A stretch of DNA of 64,000 nt from Aurelia coerulea (GCA_039566865.1 CM076949.1:2046001-2110000); one strand, 5' to 3'; shown: positions 1 to 9,591, numbered from the stretch's first letter. The notes: a model not told the origin generated them from the letters alone. A program made the numbers and translations.

Positions 1-525
1 GCAATTGGCACCCTCCCTGAGAATTTTTAAAGAACGACTATAGAAGGGGGTGTAACTTTACTTTCATTTTTACCTTCCTTTTCATAGGCTTTGTATTGCA
101 TTATATTGTAAATTAGGTATGTTAATTTCTTTTGTTCTTAGTTTAGTTCAGTTCTTTTACTTAATTTTACTTTACTTCAAAGGGAGTACAAAGACCAGCA
201 GCCTTTGCCATCGTCTGTTTTTGTTTTTGTGAATTTCGTACAGTCATTTATTCTAGAAGCTGTGCAGAACAAGTCGCTGATTTCATGCAAAGCATGCTGG
301 TCTTTGTACTCCCTTTAAACAGGTCAGTTTGAAAAATATATTTACATTACGTGGGTAGACATAGTTATTGCTCCCCGTGGTCTTGTCCTAGTAGTAGAGT
401 AGAGTAGCGTATAAGTATAGTAATAAAGTAAATATGTATTGTAAATTTTTAGCAGAATGTATAAAAAAACATATTTGTATGAAACTTTGTAATCTGTATA
501 AATATTTTACGATGAAATGAAATGA
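1..525 (+). mobile_element. Degenerate LINE 3' end (tentative)
   Basis: The first bases read, in one frame, as a run resembling the last residues of a non-LTR retrotransposon reverse transcriptase (SLRIFKERL followed by a stop), then a long AT-rich untranslated stretch. It ends near 511-525 in a short GATGAAATGAAATGA microsatellite, the type of simple tail found at LINE 3' ends. No catalytic reverse transcriptase segment is in the window. A 138-bp hairpin element (179-316) sits inside it. The protein similarity is only about ten residues, so this is a weak call; the tail and the position support it. Confidence 0.35.
179..316. mobile_element. 138-bp hairpin MITE with perfect 22-bp inverted ends
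   Basis: Positions 179-200 (AAAGGGAGTACAAAGACCAG then CA) are an exact reverse complement of 295-316. The interior of about 94 bp has no coding potential. Flanking bases show no convincing target duplication, so the superfamily cannot be named. Perfect arms suggest recent insertion or selection for the hairpin. It lies inside what looks like a LINE 3' untranslated region. Confidence 0.75.
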
Positions 526-1110
526 TAAACCAACTTCAAACGCAAATAATTATGGTAAAATTTCCCAGACGCCATATTTAGCGCAGTTATCTATCCGCTG
601 CAAAGAAATTTCTGGGCAAATGGTTGCCCTCATAAAATTTTCAAGCGAGAACCTTAAAGCTCTTATTAACTAAAATATTCCTAAATCTAAAAAAAGAGTC
701 TTATTCCTACTGTTAAACTCTTAAAATGTGATACATTCTCTAGCACGGCGAGTTTTATGTCTCGATTAACTGACCATGATTGTGACTATAGTTATGATCT
801 TAGCATTATCTTTATAAATTTTTGATGAACATCTGGTTTTCGTGGGTTCCGTAGTGTCATTTTCAATGTACGCTGTAACGAGATGTTGGTTTTTAGCCTT
901 AATCTGTTGCAATATAATTGGATATTTGCATCTAATACAAAGCGCACAAGTGAATAAAAGCATAAGATTCAATTCATTGGCATAAGAAGGGGCGTACTGG
1001 GAACTTATTTTGCAATAGACCTTTCAACTACACAAAATGGCCGACCGCTGGTTTCAGTCATCAGGCAAATTTGGTCTTTTGAAGGTCATAGCTCCATCAT
1101 TTTTCAACGG
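526..1110. other. AT-rich non-coding stretch, nothing recognised
   Basis: Downstream intron territory of the minus-strand UNC119-like gene if that gene continues to the left. I see no exon of the family, no RNA gene and no repeat border here. The short open frames present show no family motifs. Confidence 0.5.
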
Positions 1111-1119
1111 ATTTTTACG

Positions 1120-2144
1120 TAGCCTGCGTGCCGACTTTGGTTACTGGGGAGGAGAGGGAAGAAAGGAACTACAAAGTCTGCGCAACGCCGTGCATTTCCT
1201 TGTTTTTGATCACATGACCGTCATGACCTATTTGCCACAAGGTTGCGCAATTTTGAGTCAGCTTCGCCCAAGAAACTTTGAAACAAATTGTGGCTTGCAT
1301 TGCACGATCAGTATCAAATCAAGAGCGACGGAAATTTCGTAGATGGTGTTGGTTGTTCCTCTGAAACTGTGAAGACATTGCTATGTCAATATGTTTATCG
1401 CCGTTGCGTAGATTTGTTGAAGGAGCGAAGAAAGTTACTCGATTCAACATAAAACGTAAACAGTGTACTCGATCCTTGTGTAGGCCTAAGCAAACAGACC
1501 AACAAACCCATGAGTTGTCGAAAAGAGAGTTGCGTGAATAAAAAAGTAAACCTTGCTGCTGAAAGAAATTCCAGCAGAATAAATCTTTTCAAGACCTGTT
1601 TCTTACTCCACACGACTCACACGACACCCAGAGACAAGAGACTTTCCAAAACCGGTCGAAGCACTGAAAGTGCGTAATTTCCTTGAAAAATTCCTACATC
1701 ACAACTTTCTGCTCATCAAGGATCCCATGGATGTTGAAAATGCGTTGGACGTGATTTAGGCCACTCTGAAAATTTGATCCATGCCAATCGTTCACATATT
1801 TACACGAAAATCTTGTGTACTTCCCATCATAGCAGAGCGGCAAGTCTTCCCTTCCCATCACGATCCGCTAATTTGTTCAACGACTGAACTGAGTACTTCG
1901 ATTACAATCAACCTTTTATCGCTTTGTAAACAAGACAATATCAATCGTCTTCCGCTAAATCTATTGGGTCCTGGTTTGCTCGGACTCGATATTGATTGGC
2001 TTTCATAACAATAGAAAACAAAGGGCTTCTCGCTTGCGCAATTACATTGAAAGTTTCAAAACAAGAAAATGCACGGCGTTGCGCAGACTTTGTAGTTCCT
2101 TTCTCTCCACTCCTCCCCAGCGATCAAAGTCTGCGCGCAGGCTA
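1120..2144. mobile_element. 1,025-bp long-TIR DNA transposon, non-autonomous, Mutator-like
   Basis: The element begins TAGCCTGCG and ends CGCAGGCTA. Its left arm (about 1120-1210) and right arm (about 2056-2144) are inverted copies sharing a GGGGAGGAG block and a long AACTACAAAGTCTGCGCAAC block. Immediately outside lie identical 9-bp direct repeats ATTTTTACG at 1111-1119 and 2145-2153, a textbook target-site duplication. A 9-bp duplication with arms of about 90 bp fits the Mutator-like class. The ~850-bp interior shows no transposase, so the copy is non-autonomous. Confidence 0.85.
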
Positions 2145-2153
2145 ATTTTTACG

Positions 2154-2788
2154 GGGATGGTGGCAAACTTTAATTGAACATCTGAAGAGCACCATCATGC
2201 AAACGTTTGGCGAGAATCTTTTGCCGTTTTGTCACAATCTTCAGACAAACGGGGCACAATTTTTTTGGGACACCCTGTACAAAGAGCCTGGATGGAGCAA
2301 TAATTTTAAAGTTTTGTAGTAATCTGATAAAGTTTCCAATGTGAACAGCCATGATAGCTAGGAGGTATAATGCTAGTTTCCCGAAACATTACAAGGAGAG
2401 ACTATCCGCGAGGCTATCACTACTCCCCTGCTACAAATCTTATGACCAGGCCGGCATTAGCTGTTTTATCCTCCCTCCTTTTCATTTGGTTAACTCTTCG
2501 TCTCTTCTTTGCTCTTCCTTCTTCTTTTTAATTATCTCATCACGTTCCATATTCTCATTTAATTTCTCACATTTCCACTTGAAAATTTTTTCACCTGAAG
2601 TTGGTTGTCTGCTTGACTTGACCAAGGATTTCTATTGATAACAAATGACCTTCGCAGTGGAATCCAAGAACTGACTATAAGATTATACTGTAAACACCAT
2701 AAGGCCAAGTTTAAACATTTCGTTTTTCCAATGTAAAATTTATTAGATGCTGCTAAAAACTTCTGAGTGTCAATTAAATTTGACATAA
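2154..2788. other. Non-coding stretch with one coding-like minus-strand run
   Basis: No repeat border or RNA gene was found. On the minus strand, 2631 down to the stop at 2482-2484 reads as 49 lysine/glutamate-rich residues after a possible acceptor (AATAG). This resembles a terminal exon in composition only; no family is recognised and the acceptor is poor. Confidence 0.3.
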
Positions 2789-2893
2789 AAACGATGTTTA
2801 AATCACCTGCCGTTTTGAATAGATAGAACGGCAGGAGTTCACCAGCTACGATGCATCAAACGGCAGAAAAACGACATGATTTAAACATCGTAT
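2789..2893. mobile_element. Small hairpin element, about 105 bp
   Basis: ACGATGTTTAAATCA at 2791-2805 is an exact inverted copy of 2877-2891. Between the arms lies a second hairpin with CTGCCGTT/AACGGCAG arms, and the CGGCAG motif recurs once more near 2860. The nested palindromes fit a tiny MITE or the remains of one. No target duplication is clear. Confidence 0.55.
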
Positions 2894-3369
2894 TTCTCCC
2901 GTGTTTAATTAATCTATTCTAGGCCATGGTCCACGGTTTCTATGTGTGATCAGGCACTGCGCGTGTGCATTTTGAAAAATGGCCATTTTAACCAATTTTA
3001 GTTTCAATCAGACACAGCAAAAAAAGGTTTAAACCAGATTTTTAGACACAGCAGATTCTGCCCTTTTTAATACAGTTTGATTCGACACAACAAAAACGAG
3101 GTTAAAACTAGGCCTGCAAGAATGAGAGGATGGATGTCCCAATTTAAGGTTGTTATAATTTATTGTGACTTCACTGTACAGTGTAGGCAGTGAAACAAAG
3201 TTTGTAGTCTTGAGGCTTGTTGGCATACTCTTATGCTCCTGCAAACGTGCATGAAAATTTAGGACATTTCATGGGATAAAATTTTGTGCAATTGTCTTGA
3301 AAATGCAAAAAGCTATCTGAGTCTTTTTTCAATATTCTTTGCTAAAAAAACTTAAAGACTTGTACTTAC
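2894..3369. other. Intron sequence 3' of UNC119-like exon 2
   Basis: AT-rich DNA starting just after the exon 2 donor (minus strand GTAAGT at 3364-3369). It contains loose direct repeats of a GACACA(A/G)CA motif (3011, 3045 and 3085 areas). I looked for the next UNC119 exon (the region usually containing FRMIERHYF and GFCIP) on the minus strand in 1-3369 and did not see it. Confidence 0.5.
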
Positions 3370-3583
3370 GTTGCGCCAACAGCAGACAGCCTGAGAAATT
3401 CTTTAGAGAATCGATATCTAACATATCTTCCAGCGTTGGGATCTTCTTCATCATATTCTATTATCTCTTCTTCTCCTTCTGGTTTCATTATTTCAAACAA
3501 AACAGAACCTGTTTCCATGTCTCGTATCCGAAATCTTGTGAAGTCTATGTTGTATGAGTTTAGTCTACCATCAATGAGGTAAT
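3370..3583 (-). CDS. UNC119: UNC119/UNC119B-like lipid-binding chaperone, exon 2
   Basis: This exon of 214 nt lies between a good acceptor (minus strand CTTCCTTTCAG ending at 3584) and a consensus donor (GTAAGT from 3369). It encodes about 71 residues, including [20 protein letters not shown], then an acidic [13 protein letters not shown] run, then [19 protein letters not shown] and VGA. These match the start of the GMP-PDE-delta beta-sandwich of UNC119 proteins (in vertebrates: IDF.RFKIRD, AGRFVRYQF, FLRLR.VGATVEF). The family binds N-myristoylated cargo in a hydrophobic pocket and delivers it to the cilium, with release by ARL2/ARL3-type GTPases. The exon starts in phase with exon 1 (a split codon giving Asn) and ends with two bases of the Thr codon of VGAT. 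Oddity: the usual YLC.PE.NIY segment is replaced by [10 protein letters not shown]. Later exons are outside the window or unseen. Confidence 0.9.
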
Positions 3584-3639
3584 CTGAAAGGAAGAATATA
3601 GAAAATGTACTTTACTGAAATTTGTGGATATGATGTAGA

Positions 3640-3878
3640 AAAATGTGCTCTCTCCTCCATTAGTTTAGCTATTGAGAGAGTTCCTCCTTTAAGAAATTCC
3701 TCTACACACAGCAATTTGTTAGTCGTACTTTGTAGTCTTCAAACTAGTTTGTCATTTTTACATGTATTACAACGTTGTTAATACTATCATTTATTTCCCG
3801 TATTTTAGTTGTAGTTCTATGTATAAACAATTAAGCTTTGAATGTGTTGTATGCAGCGGAATTTTTATATGAGAAATG
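3640..3878 (+). mobile_element. LINE 3' untranslated fragment, copy A
   Basis: This stretch aligns with 5972-6155: both begin GTGCTCTCTCC, share (A/C)TGAGAGAG and TAAGAAATTCCTCT, then TGTCATTTTT, and end near GGAATTTT. Copy B directly follows a recognisable reverse-transcriptase C-terminus, so copy A is taken as the 3' tail of the same LINE family, truncated before the coding part. It lies about 60 bp intronward of the UNC119 exon 2 acceptor and in the opposite orientation to the gene. Confidence 0.6.
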
Positions 3879-4127
3879 ACAACTATACATAGAAGATGGT
3901 TGGAAAACTTGACATTTTGTGTTTGTATAAAATCTCCCAAACCAAAATAAATAATGGCACGTTTTCTCAGACAAAAATCTTAATCACCATCAAGTTGCAT
4001 CCCTCAAATCAACTTTTTCCTTCCAGAACATTTTGTTATTTGTAATGCTCTGATCAAATGTAATTTCTAACAATGATGTCAATAAGAATTTCCTGAAAAT
4101 TTTCCACCTCCACAATCTGGTCAGAAA

Positions 4128-4286
4128 CAGTGGCGGACACTATGCCAAACATTGGGGGGGGGCAAAGCTTTTGTTTTAGTTAAAAGGCATTGTTTGTTTC
4201 TATTGTTTTCAAACAAAAGACCTTTGTTCTAGCCAAGATTGGGGGGTGAATCCCACCCCCTCACCCCCCCCAAGTGTCTGCCACTG
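4128..4286. mobile_element. 159-bp hAT-type MITE with perfect 8-bp TSD
   Basis: Ends are CAGTGGCGGACAC and its near inverted copy GTGTCTGCCACTG, the CAGTGGCGGA end being typical of hAT (Tip100-like) elements. Exact 8-bp direct repeats GTCAGAAA flank it at 4120-4127 and 4287-4294. The interior is G-rich on one side and C-rich on the other (GGGGGGGG near 4155, CCCCCCC near 4264), so the whole element can fold. No coding capacity. The hallmark ends plus the exact 8-bp duplication make this secure. Confidence 0.92.
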
Positions 4287-5694
4287 GTCAGAAATATTAA
4301 CTAGTAGCAAACACTTTAATCTCTGAAACTTTAACAGGACAGACTCTTCAACTTTTAATAACCCTTGTTCATAATTGCTACTTTATGCGCATACCTTTGG
4401 CAACAAAATTTAGAAATATAGTACTTTTTGAGCTTGATATATTCAGGGCTTCAGAGGCAGGGTTGGGTACCAAGGGAGAACACCTACCTGCAAGTTTTTC
4501 AAATAGGGAGATGGTCAGTCCAAGGAAATTTTTAAAGACCAAAAAATATCAAACCCGACAATGGAGACTTTGAAAATGTATGCGCTTAAACTTTTGCAAT
4601 AGTCTCATTTTCAAAAGATAATGTTCTTGGTTACACCCATTGCTTTAGCAGATGAGAACAAATCATGGCATTTTCACACCTGCTTCGATAGGCCACATGT
4701 GAAAACAATATTATGACTTGTATTTAAATTGATTCAGCAAAGTTTGGTTGATTCATACAGAAACTGCAGACAAACAATTACATATTCAATCTAATCAAGA
4801 TAATTTTAAAGCAAATTTTGTAGCGTTCAGCTTCAGGCTAATGTAATGTTAAAACATACAATAATCGAGTTGATCTCTCCACTGATTCTGGGGATGACTT
4901 AAATTATTGAAAGATAAACATTGCTCCTATTATGGCACCAATCTAATCAAGCTAAAATTCTTAGTGACTGATACTCTCCAAAACTTTTGTGCACAGTTTG
5001 CTACTTATACATATTCCCTCCAATTCATAGTAGGTAGCTACAGTAGAAACCCATACAGCTTCCCTTTCCCATGCAACTCCTTATCACAAATTCTTAAACT
5101 TTTCAGACATATCTTATATCTAGCTGACTTTCTACTTTGGTATGTCACACTGTCAGAATCGTATGTTGTAGATCCAAAATCTTGAATAACCCCTTAGTGA
5201 TTTTCTTTAAACTTTTACAGGGTAGCCATGCTTTTCCATACTTCTGGGATATTGTTGTGTATTGTTTTAGTCTTTGTATCATTTCAAATACAAAAAGGGT
5301 ATGTTTTATGAGTTTCCAATCAGCATTGATACACCTACTGAAGCTGGATGATATACAAAACTAAAATGTTAATCTATCAGTCATAAGTCCAAATGACTGC
5401 AGATGTGAGAATTTTGGTTGGTAAAAGCATTTAATCTTTCAGACCCAAAAATTAGACAAATGTTGGTGAGGGATTTTTCGGGGAATAACAACTCCATATA
5501 AGATTCTGGTCAACCAGTTAAATTTATATTCAATTTCTTAAGCAGACAATGGTATTGAACTTATATTTAAATATCAAGTAAATCATGAACCAGAATTGAA
5601 CGTAGAATTCTCATTCCCGTATAAACTCTTTGCCCGCATTTTTCTCATTTTTAGGTCTGAGAGCGATTTTTCCAAATGAAATTGGTAATATTGA

Positions 5695-6176
5695 TTAATT
5701 AAAGGTGATGTTCTTATGACGCTTAAGAATACTTTGCAATATGGCTTACGATCTATTAAATATGCAGGTGCTAAATCCTGGAACGACATTCCATCCAATA
5801 TCAAACAATCTACCTAGTCAGTAATGATTTTCCGTCGCAATCTGAAATTACATCTGTTCTCAACTAAGTACTGTACCAATCCTGAATACCTTGATAAGAT
5901 AACTTTTCCTTACATTGATCAATCTAATCACTCAAAGATTTCATGATTTGAATGATAAGTTTCTAGCTTAGGGGGTGCTCTCTCCTTGATTCGTCTACCT
6001 ACTGAGAGAGCTCCACCTTAAGAAATTCCTCTCCATACGAAATTCTATGTACTCTTATTGTTAAATATATGTCATTTTTGTCATCTGTTGTAACTTGTTA
6101 TTCTAGTTATGTGTATGTATTTTAGAAAGATTTTTGTGTATAGTGGAATTTTAAAATTAAACTGAACTGAACTGAA
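5695..6176 (+). pseudogene. LINE (CR1/L2-like) reverse transcriptase C-terminus and 3' tail, copy B
   Basis: In the frame with a codon starting at 5740, the sequence reads YGLRSIKYAGAKSWNDIPS, NIKQST, a stop, then SVMIFRRNLKLHLFS. This is the familiar tail of non-LTR reverse transcriptase ORFs (SI.Y.GA..WN.LP..I......F...LK..L). An in-frame TAG breaks it and no catalytic YADD segment is present, so it is a dead 5'-truncated copy. The 3' region carries the GTGCTCTCTCC block shared with 3640-3878 and ends in ACTGAACTGAACTGAA, a (CTGAA)n tail usual for such elements. It lies inside UNC119 intron 1. Confidence 0.8.
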
Positions 6177-6569
6177 TTTCAAAATCTAGATTACCCTGTG
6201 ACTAATAGATTAATAGTTCAGTTTTGAATATTATCAGTTGCATACTCTTTATTCCATAGCTCACCAAATATTTCAACTCTTTGGTCTCATCGGGTAGACT
6301 GATAACTCATACTATAGCAATAACCGCTTTTGCAAAATATAAAGACATCCAACTGTCTGGATATAAAAACATATGTGGGATATCTTGTTGTTTTCAAATT
6401 GTGGAATGTCCTAAAGTTTTGAAGCTCTAGAAGTCAGCACATCAACTTGTTCTTTCAAATCTAACTCGACTAAATGTTTTCTCTTACAAAAACATTTATC
6501 GATTATGTTCAACTTTTTGACACAAAAAAGGTTGTTGCTTTTCTTTCATGAAAATTTTTACTTTCAATG

Positions 6570-6634
6570 ACACCTCTGGAGGGACAAATATGGAAGCAAG
6601 GTCGCATTGACCTTTTAATGCTTACCAGAGGTGT
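6570..6634. repeat. 65-bp double hairpin
   Basis: ACACCTCTGG at 6570-6579 is an exact inverted copy of 6625-6634. Nested inside, AAGGTC (6598-6603) pairs with GACCTT (6609-6614). Flanks are also weakly complementary (AAAATTTTT and AAATTTTC). It could be a MITE remnant; function unknown. Confidence 0.5.
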
Positions 6635-7250
6635 TTTTAGATTAAATTTTCAATTGTATTCATATCAAATATTGCACACAATTAGATTTTTTCTCTCCTA
6701 AATTTACGTTAAATTTAATTCTTTATGGCAAAGTTGCACATAAATACATATAGACCAGGCTGTGGTTGAGGTAAGTACCACCCGAGCCCTGAGAAATTGT
6801 GATGGGCATTTTTAGTTAGCTATTGACCTGGGTGTTTAGAAACACAATGGTAAACGGGGATCTGCTGGTGGGTCTGGGGGCTGGGGGGCTTTTCTTTCAA
6901 GCCTATGCCTCTGCAAAGGAGGTTTAGTATGATTCGGGTCTTAAAACAATGACAAAGCAGTCTAACTTGGGAGCTATCATTCATGATGCCGTTAACAATC
7001 ACCAAAATGAAGTTTCTGCATCGTCAGGGGGATTTGACCTATCACATGACTTATAAAACCCCCTTACCAAATAAGGAAAATATGGTTCTCTTAAAGATAT
7101 GCAGTTCAAACTTGGAAATTGGATTATTAGGTTCAAATAAAAGTTCTTGATGTGATTTGGGTAACCGCTAGCTATCCTTACTTCAAGGGAATCTGTAGTT
7201 AGGGTAATGTGACATTTCATGACATATTGTCCTTATAGTTTCTTATGATA

Positions 7251-7620
7251 CACGAAATTATAAGAAACCGCCCATAAGAAACTCAACTCTCAGATCACCA
7301 AAAACTTAAGAAACTTGGGAAAATATAAGTTACAGTAAGAAACTATTTATTTTGATAAAGGAAATCCTTGACATGCTTTTACTTTACTTTCATTTATTTC
7401 CTGTATCATATTACTCGTAAGGTACTTGAGTAATGTCTAAAACATTGGAAAGGCTTAAAAAACCTTGTTTTGAAATGTTCGTGAGGGCACAGGTAGTCAA
7501 CATGAAGATTGTTATGGAGCCTCTAAGAAACTCGTAAGAACTCTGAGTACTCAAAATCTGATAATTTTAAGAAAATTTCAGTACTGGCCCATATTCTTAG
7601 TTTCTTATAAAAAATACGTG
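7251..7620 (+). mobile_element. 370-bp TIR repeat, copy 1
   Basis: It begins CACGAAATTATAAGAAAC and ends GTTTCTTATAAAAAATACGTG, which are imperfect inverted copies. A TA dinucleotide lies outside each end, compatible with but not proof of a TA target site. The interior repeats short (A/C)TAAGAAAC motifs. The same sequence occurs in inverted orientation at 9285-9591, sharing long blocks such as GGTACTTGAGTAATGTCTAA and CTCTGAGTACTCAAAATCTG. No coding capacity. Confidence 0.7.
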
Positions 7621-7892
7621 TATGTTGTTGTTGTACATTGAACCATGACTATGACTGAGCTCCTTCAAAATACATCTGCACATACTAAATGCTACTAAAT
7701 GTATGATCCTGACTAATTTATGGCTGCAAATACTTTATGAAAAAAATTTACCATGGTCTCAAAGCAAACAAGCAGTTTCGCATGATCAAACAAAAATGAC
7801 CTGAAAACCCAAAAAGATTAGGCTTCCATACCTTCGCTTATCAAATACTTCAATAAAATTCAGCAGATGAAGTGCTCAAAGGATGCCAAATT

Positions 7893-8245
7893 CCCGGGGG
7901 GGGGGGGGTACTTCATTGTCAACATGATTCGACCTGAATCTGGACTTTGAGAAAAGGACCCATTCGTATGACAGAATATTCAAAAATTTCCAGCCCATTT
8001 GCATGAATATCAGGAAATTTTTGACCCATGTGTATGAATTTGTCGATTTGAAACAAAGGAAAATTTCAGTTTTTTTGCGTGGATTATCATTATGGCGCCG
8101 ATTGATAAGAAAATTCTCAAAGAACTACCCATCTACCAGAATTGTGGTTAAAAACAGACCCATATGTAGAGAATTTCGGATGAAAAAACCCACCCATATG
8201 AGCGGCACGTCCAGTACAACTTAACAATGAAGTACCCCCCCCGGG
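7893..8245. mobile_element. 353-bp element with CCCGGGGG ends and 8-bp TSD
   Basis: The left end is CCCGGGGG with 13 consecutive Gs then TACTTCATTGT; the right end is the inverted ACAATGAAGTACCCCCCC then CGGG. Identical 8-bp repeats GCCAAATT flank it at 7885-7892 and 8246-8253. The interior has paired motifs (CCCATTTGCATGAAT, CCCATGTGTATGAAT, CCCATATG) and no transposase. The 8-bp duplication would suit hAT, P or Merlin; the ends do not decide between them. Very similar GC-ended repeats are, to my recollection, common in anthozoans. Confidence 0.8.
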
Positions 8246-8591
8246 GCCAAATTAGATAAGGAACGGTAACATAGCAACATGATAAAACAAGAGAAATTTC
8301 TCGCCAGCACCAAATGATCTCGCATGTCAATGACAAACAAACAAGGTTAGCACGGCGAAAGATAACATTTCCGCTCTTCAATTACGCATTTAACCTTTTG
8401 GGTCTATTGGGTGTATTTTAGGATCTTTAATTCCTCGTTAACGAAATTCAACGGCCAAAGAATTCAACCTTGGCATCCTGCAGTTTGTTTGTACGCGAAG
8501 CTCCTTTCGAAGTATAATTTAGGCCCAAATATAACCCACACGCACACGACAACATATAGACTAGACAACATCTATTCTCGTTCATACTCAC

Positions 8592-8781
8592 TTTTCGTTA
8601 TCCTATCAAGCTTGATTATATCCTCAGGACTTATGACATCTTTTTTAAGCAACTGTTCTTCGCTTACATCTTCGCCTTTCTTTGACTTTGCAGCTCTCAT
8701 CAGAAATCCCCCGCCTTTCTTTTTCTCCCTTCCAGAAGGACTGTCTTGCGCTGGCATCTTCTTTTCTGCTTTCAAACTCAT
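8592..8781 (-). CDS. UNC119: UNC119/UNC119B-like lipid-binding chaperone, exon 1
   Basis: The start codon is at 8779-8781 on the minus strand and the exon runs 190 nt (63 codons plus one base) to a consensus donor GTGAGT. It encodes a basic, disordered N-terminus: MSLKAEKKMPAQ, then REKKKGGGFLMR, then SEEQLLKKDVISPEDIIKL and DRITK. Vertebrate UNC119B has the same order of motifs (EKKK.GGG.L, EQELL, IRPE, L.R.T.NYL). The last base joins the first two of exon 2 to give Asn, continuing RITKNYL. A second in-frame ATG follows eight codons later. The protein is a cytosolic chaperone for myristoylated ciliary and signalling proteins. No intron-containing 5' leader could be defined. The plus-strand reading frame over the same DNA is a shadow. 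Confidence 0.88.
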
Positions 8782-9284
8782 GGAAATTAACTACAACGTT
8801 AGCTATTTGATTAAAAATACTTGAATATTGTAGAAGAATAGCTTATAATCTGTATTTGGTGTGTTTTTATTGATAACGTAGCATTGTAAGTGCTTGTGGT
8901 TGATTTTTAAACAAGCTGCTTCTAACATGAATTTGAAATTCGTTGGATTGAAAGATGCTTTTGCTGCACAATAAATGTCATATGCGCACGCAGTGTCAAA
9001 CAAAGAACATTTCGCGACGCGAAAAATGAGTTAGCGAGTTTTCAGAAAGAAACAAAATGCCATCAAATTTCGCGACGCGATGAAACATTGAGAAAATTTC
9101 GCGACAAAACAAAGTGCAAACAAATTTCGCTGCACAAATTTAACAACAGCCATAAATATATGTTAGACCACCATGAATCTTATCTTAATTTTATTGAATC
9201 TTCATTGAAATAAAATAAATATATATTAAATTCTCATGTCTATACATCTATGGAAAAGATATTTTCTGTAGGCCTAGAAGTGAT
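8782..9284 (-). promoter_or_regulatory. Upstream region of the UNC119-like gene with TTTCGCGA motif cluster
   Basis: This is the DNA directly 5' of the UNC119 start codon on the minus strand. Three CpG-rich motifs stand out in AT-rich surroundings: TTTCGCGACGCGAAA at 9010-9024 (perfect inverted repeat around a central A), TTTCGCGACGCGA at 9068-9080, and TTTCGCGACA at 9097-9106, with a weaker AATTTCGCTGC near 9123-9133. The spacing (about 230-325 bp from the start codon) suits promoter elements; TTTCGCG resembles the core of E2F sites and of the TCTCGCGAGA promoter motif. No TATA box or transcription start can be assigned. The rest is AT-rich. Confidence 0.4.
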
Positions 9285-9591
9285 TTGAAAGTTTCTTAAA
9301 ATCATCAGATTTTGAGTACTCAGAGTTCCTTATGAGTGTCTTAGAGGTTGCATAACAATCTTCATGTTCACTACCTGTGCCCTCCTTGTGAACATTTCAA
9401 AAAAATGTTTCGAGTCCTTTCCAATGTTTAGACATTACTCAAGTACCTTACGAGTAATATTATACAGGAAACAAGTGAAAGTAAATTAAAAATATATCAA
9501 GGATTTCCTTTATCAACCTGGAGTTTCATAATTTTTTGGCGATCTGAGAGTTGAGTTTCTTATGGGCAGTTTCTTATAGAAAAAATACGTG
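9285..9591 (-). mobile_element. 370-bp TIR repeat, copy 2 (inverted, truncated)
   Basis: The reverse complement of this stretch aligns with 7251-7575 over nearly its whole length, including CTGCCCATAAGAAACTCAAC, GGTACTTGAGTAATGTCTAA and GAACTCTGAGTACTCAAAAT. It keeps the outer end (CACGTATTTTTTCTATAAGAAAC on the minus strand) but lacks about 45 bp of the inner end. Together with copy 1 it forms an inverted pair around UNC119 exon 1. Confidence 0.7.

Larger units (their letters stand above)
3584..8591 (-). other. UNC119: Intron 1 of the UNC119-like gene (5,008 bp)
   Basis: The donor is GTGAGT at 8586-8591 on the minus strand and the acceptor is TTTCAG just above 3583. Both borders agree with phase 1 on each side. 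The intron holds two LINE 3' tails, a hAT-type MITE, a hairpin, one copy of the 370-bp repeat and the 353-bp GC-ended element. Between them, 4295-5690, 6177-7250, 7621-7884 and 8254-8591 show nothing else I can support. Confidence 0.85.

Noticed and set aside
179..316. tRNA or other structured RNA gene in the hairpin element
   Set aside because: Only the terminal 22-bp arms pair; no cloverleaf or box A/B was found.
1037..1342. 101-codon plus-strand open frame with a good start context (MADRWFQSSG...)
   Set aside because: It crosses the left border of the 1,025-bp transposon at 1120, so its second part is transposon arm; no family motif.
1..3369. Further UNC119 exons left of exon 2
   Set aside because: I looked on the minus strand for the FRMIERHYF and GFCIP regions and found nothing convincing; they are probably beyond position 1.
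8411..8824. 137-codon plus-strand open frame
   Set aside because: It is the antisense of UNC119 exon 1, whose minus-strand reading has clear family motifs and matching splice phases.
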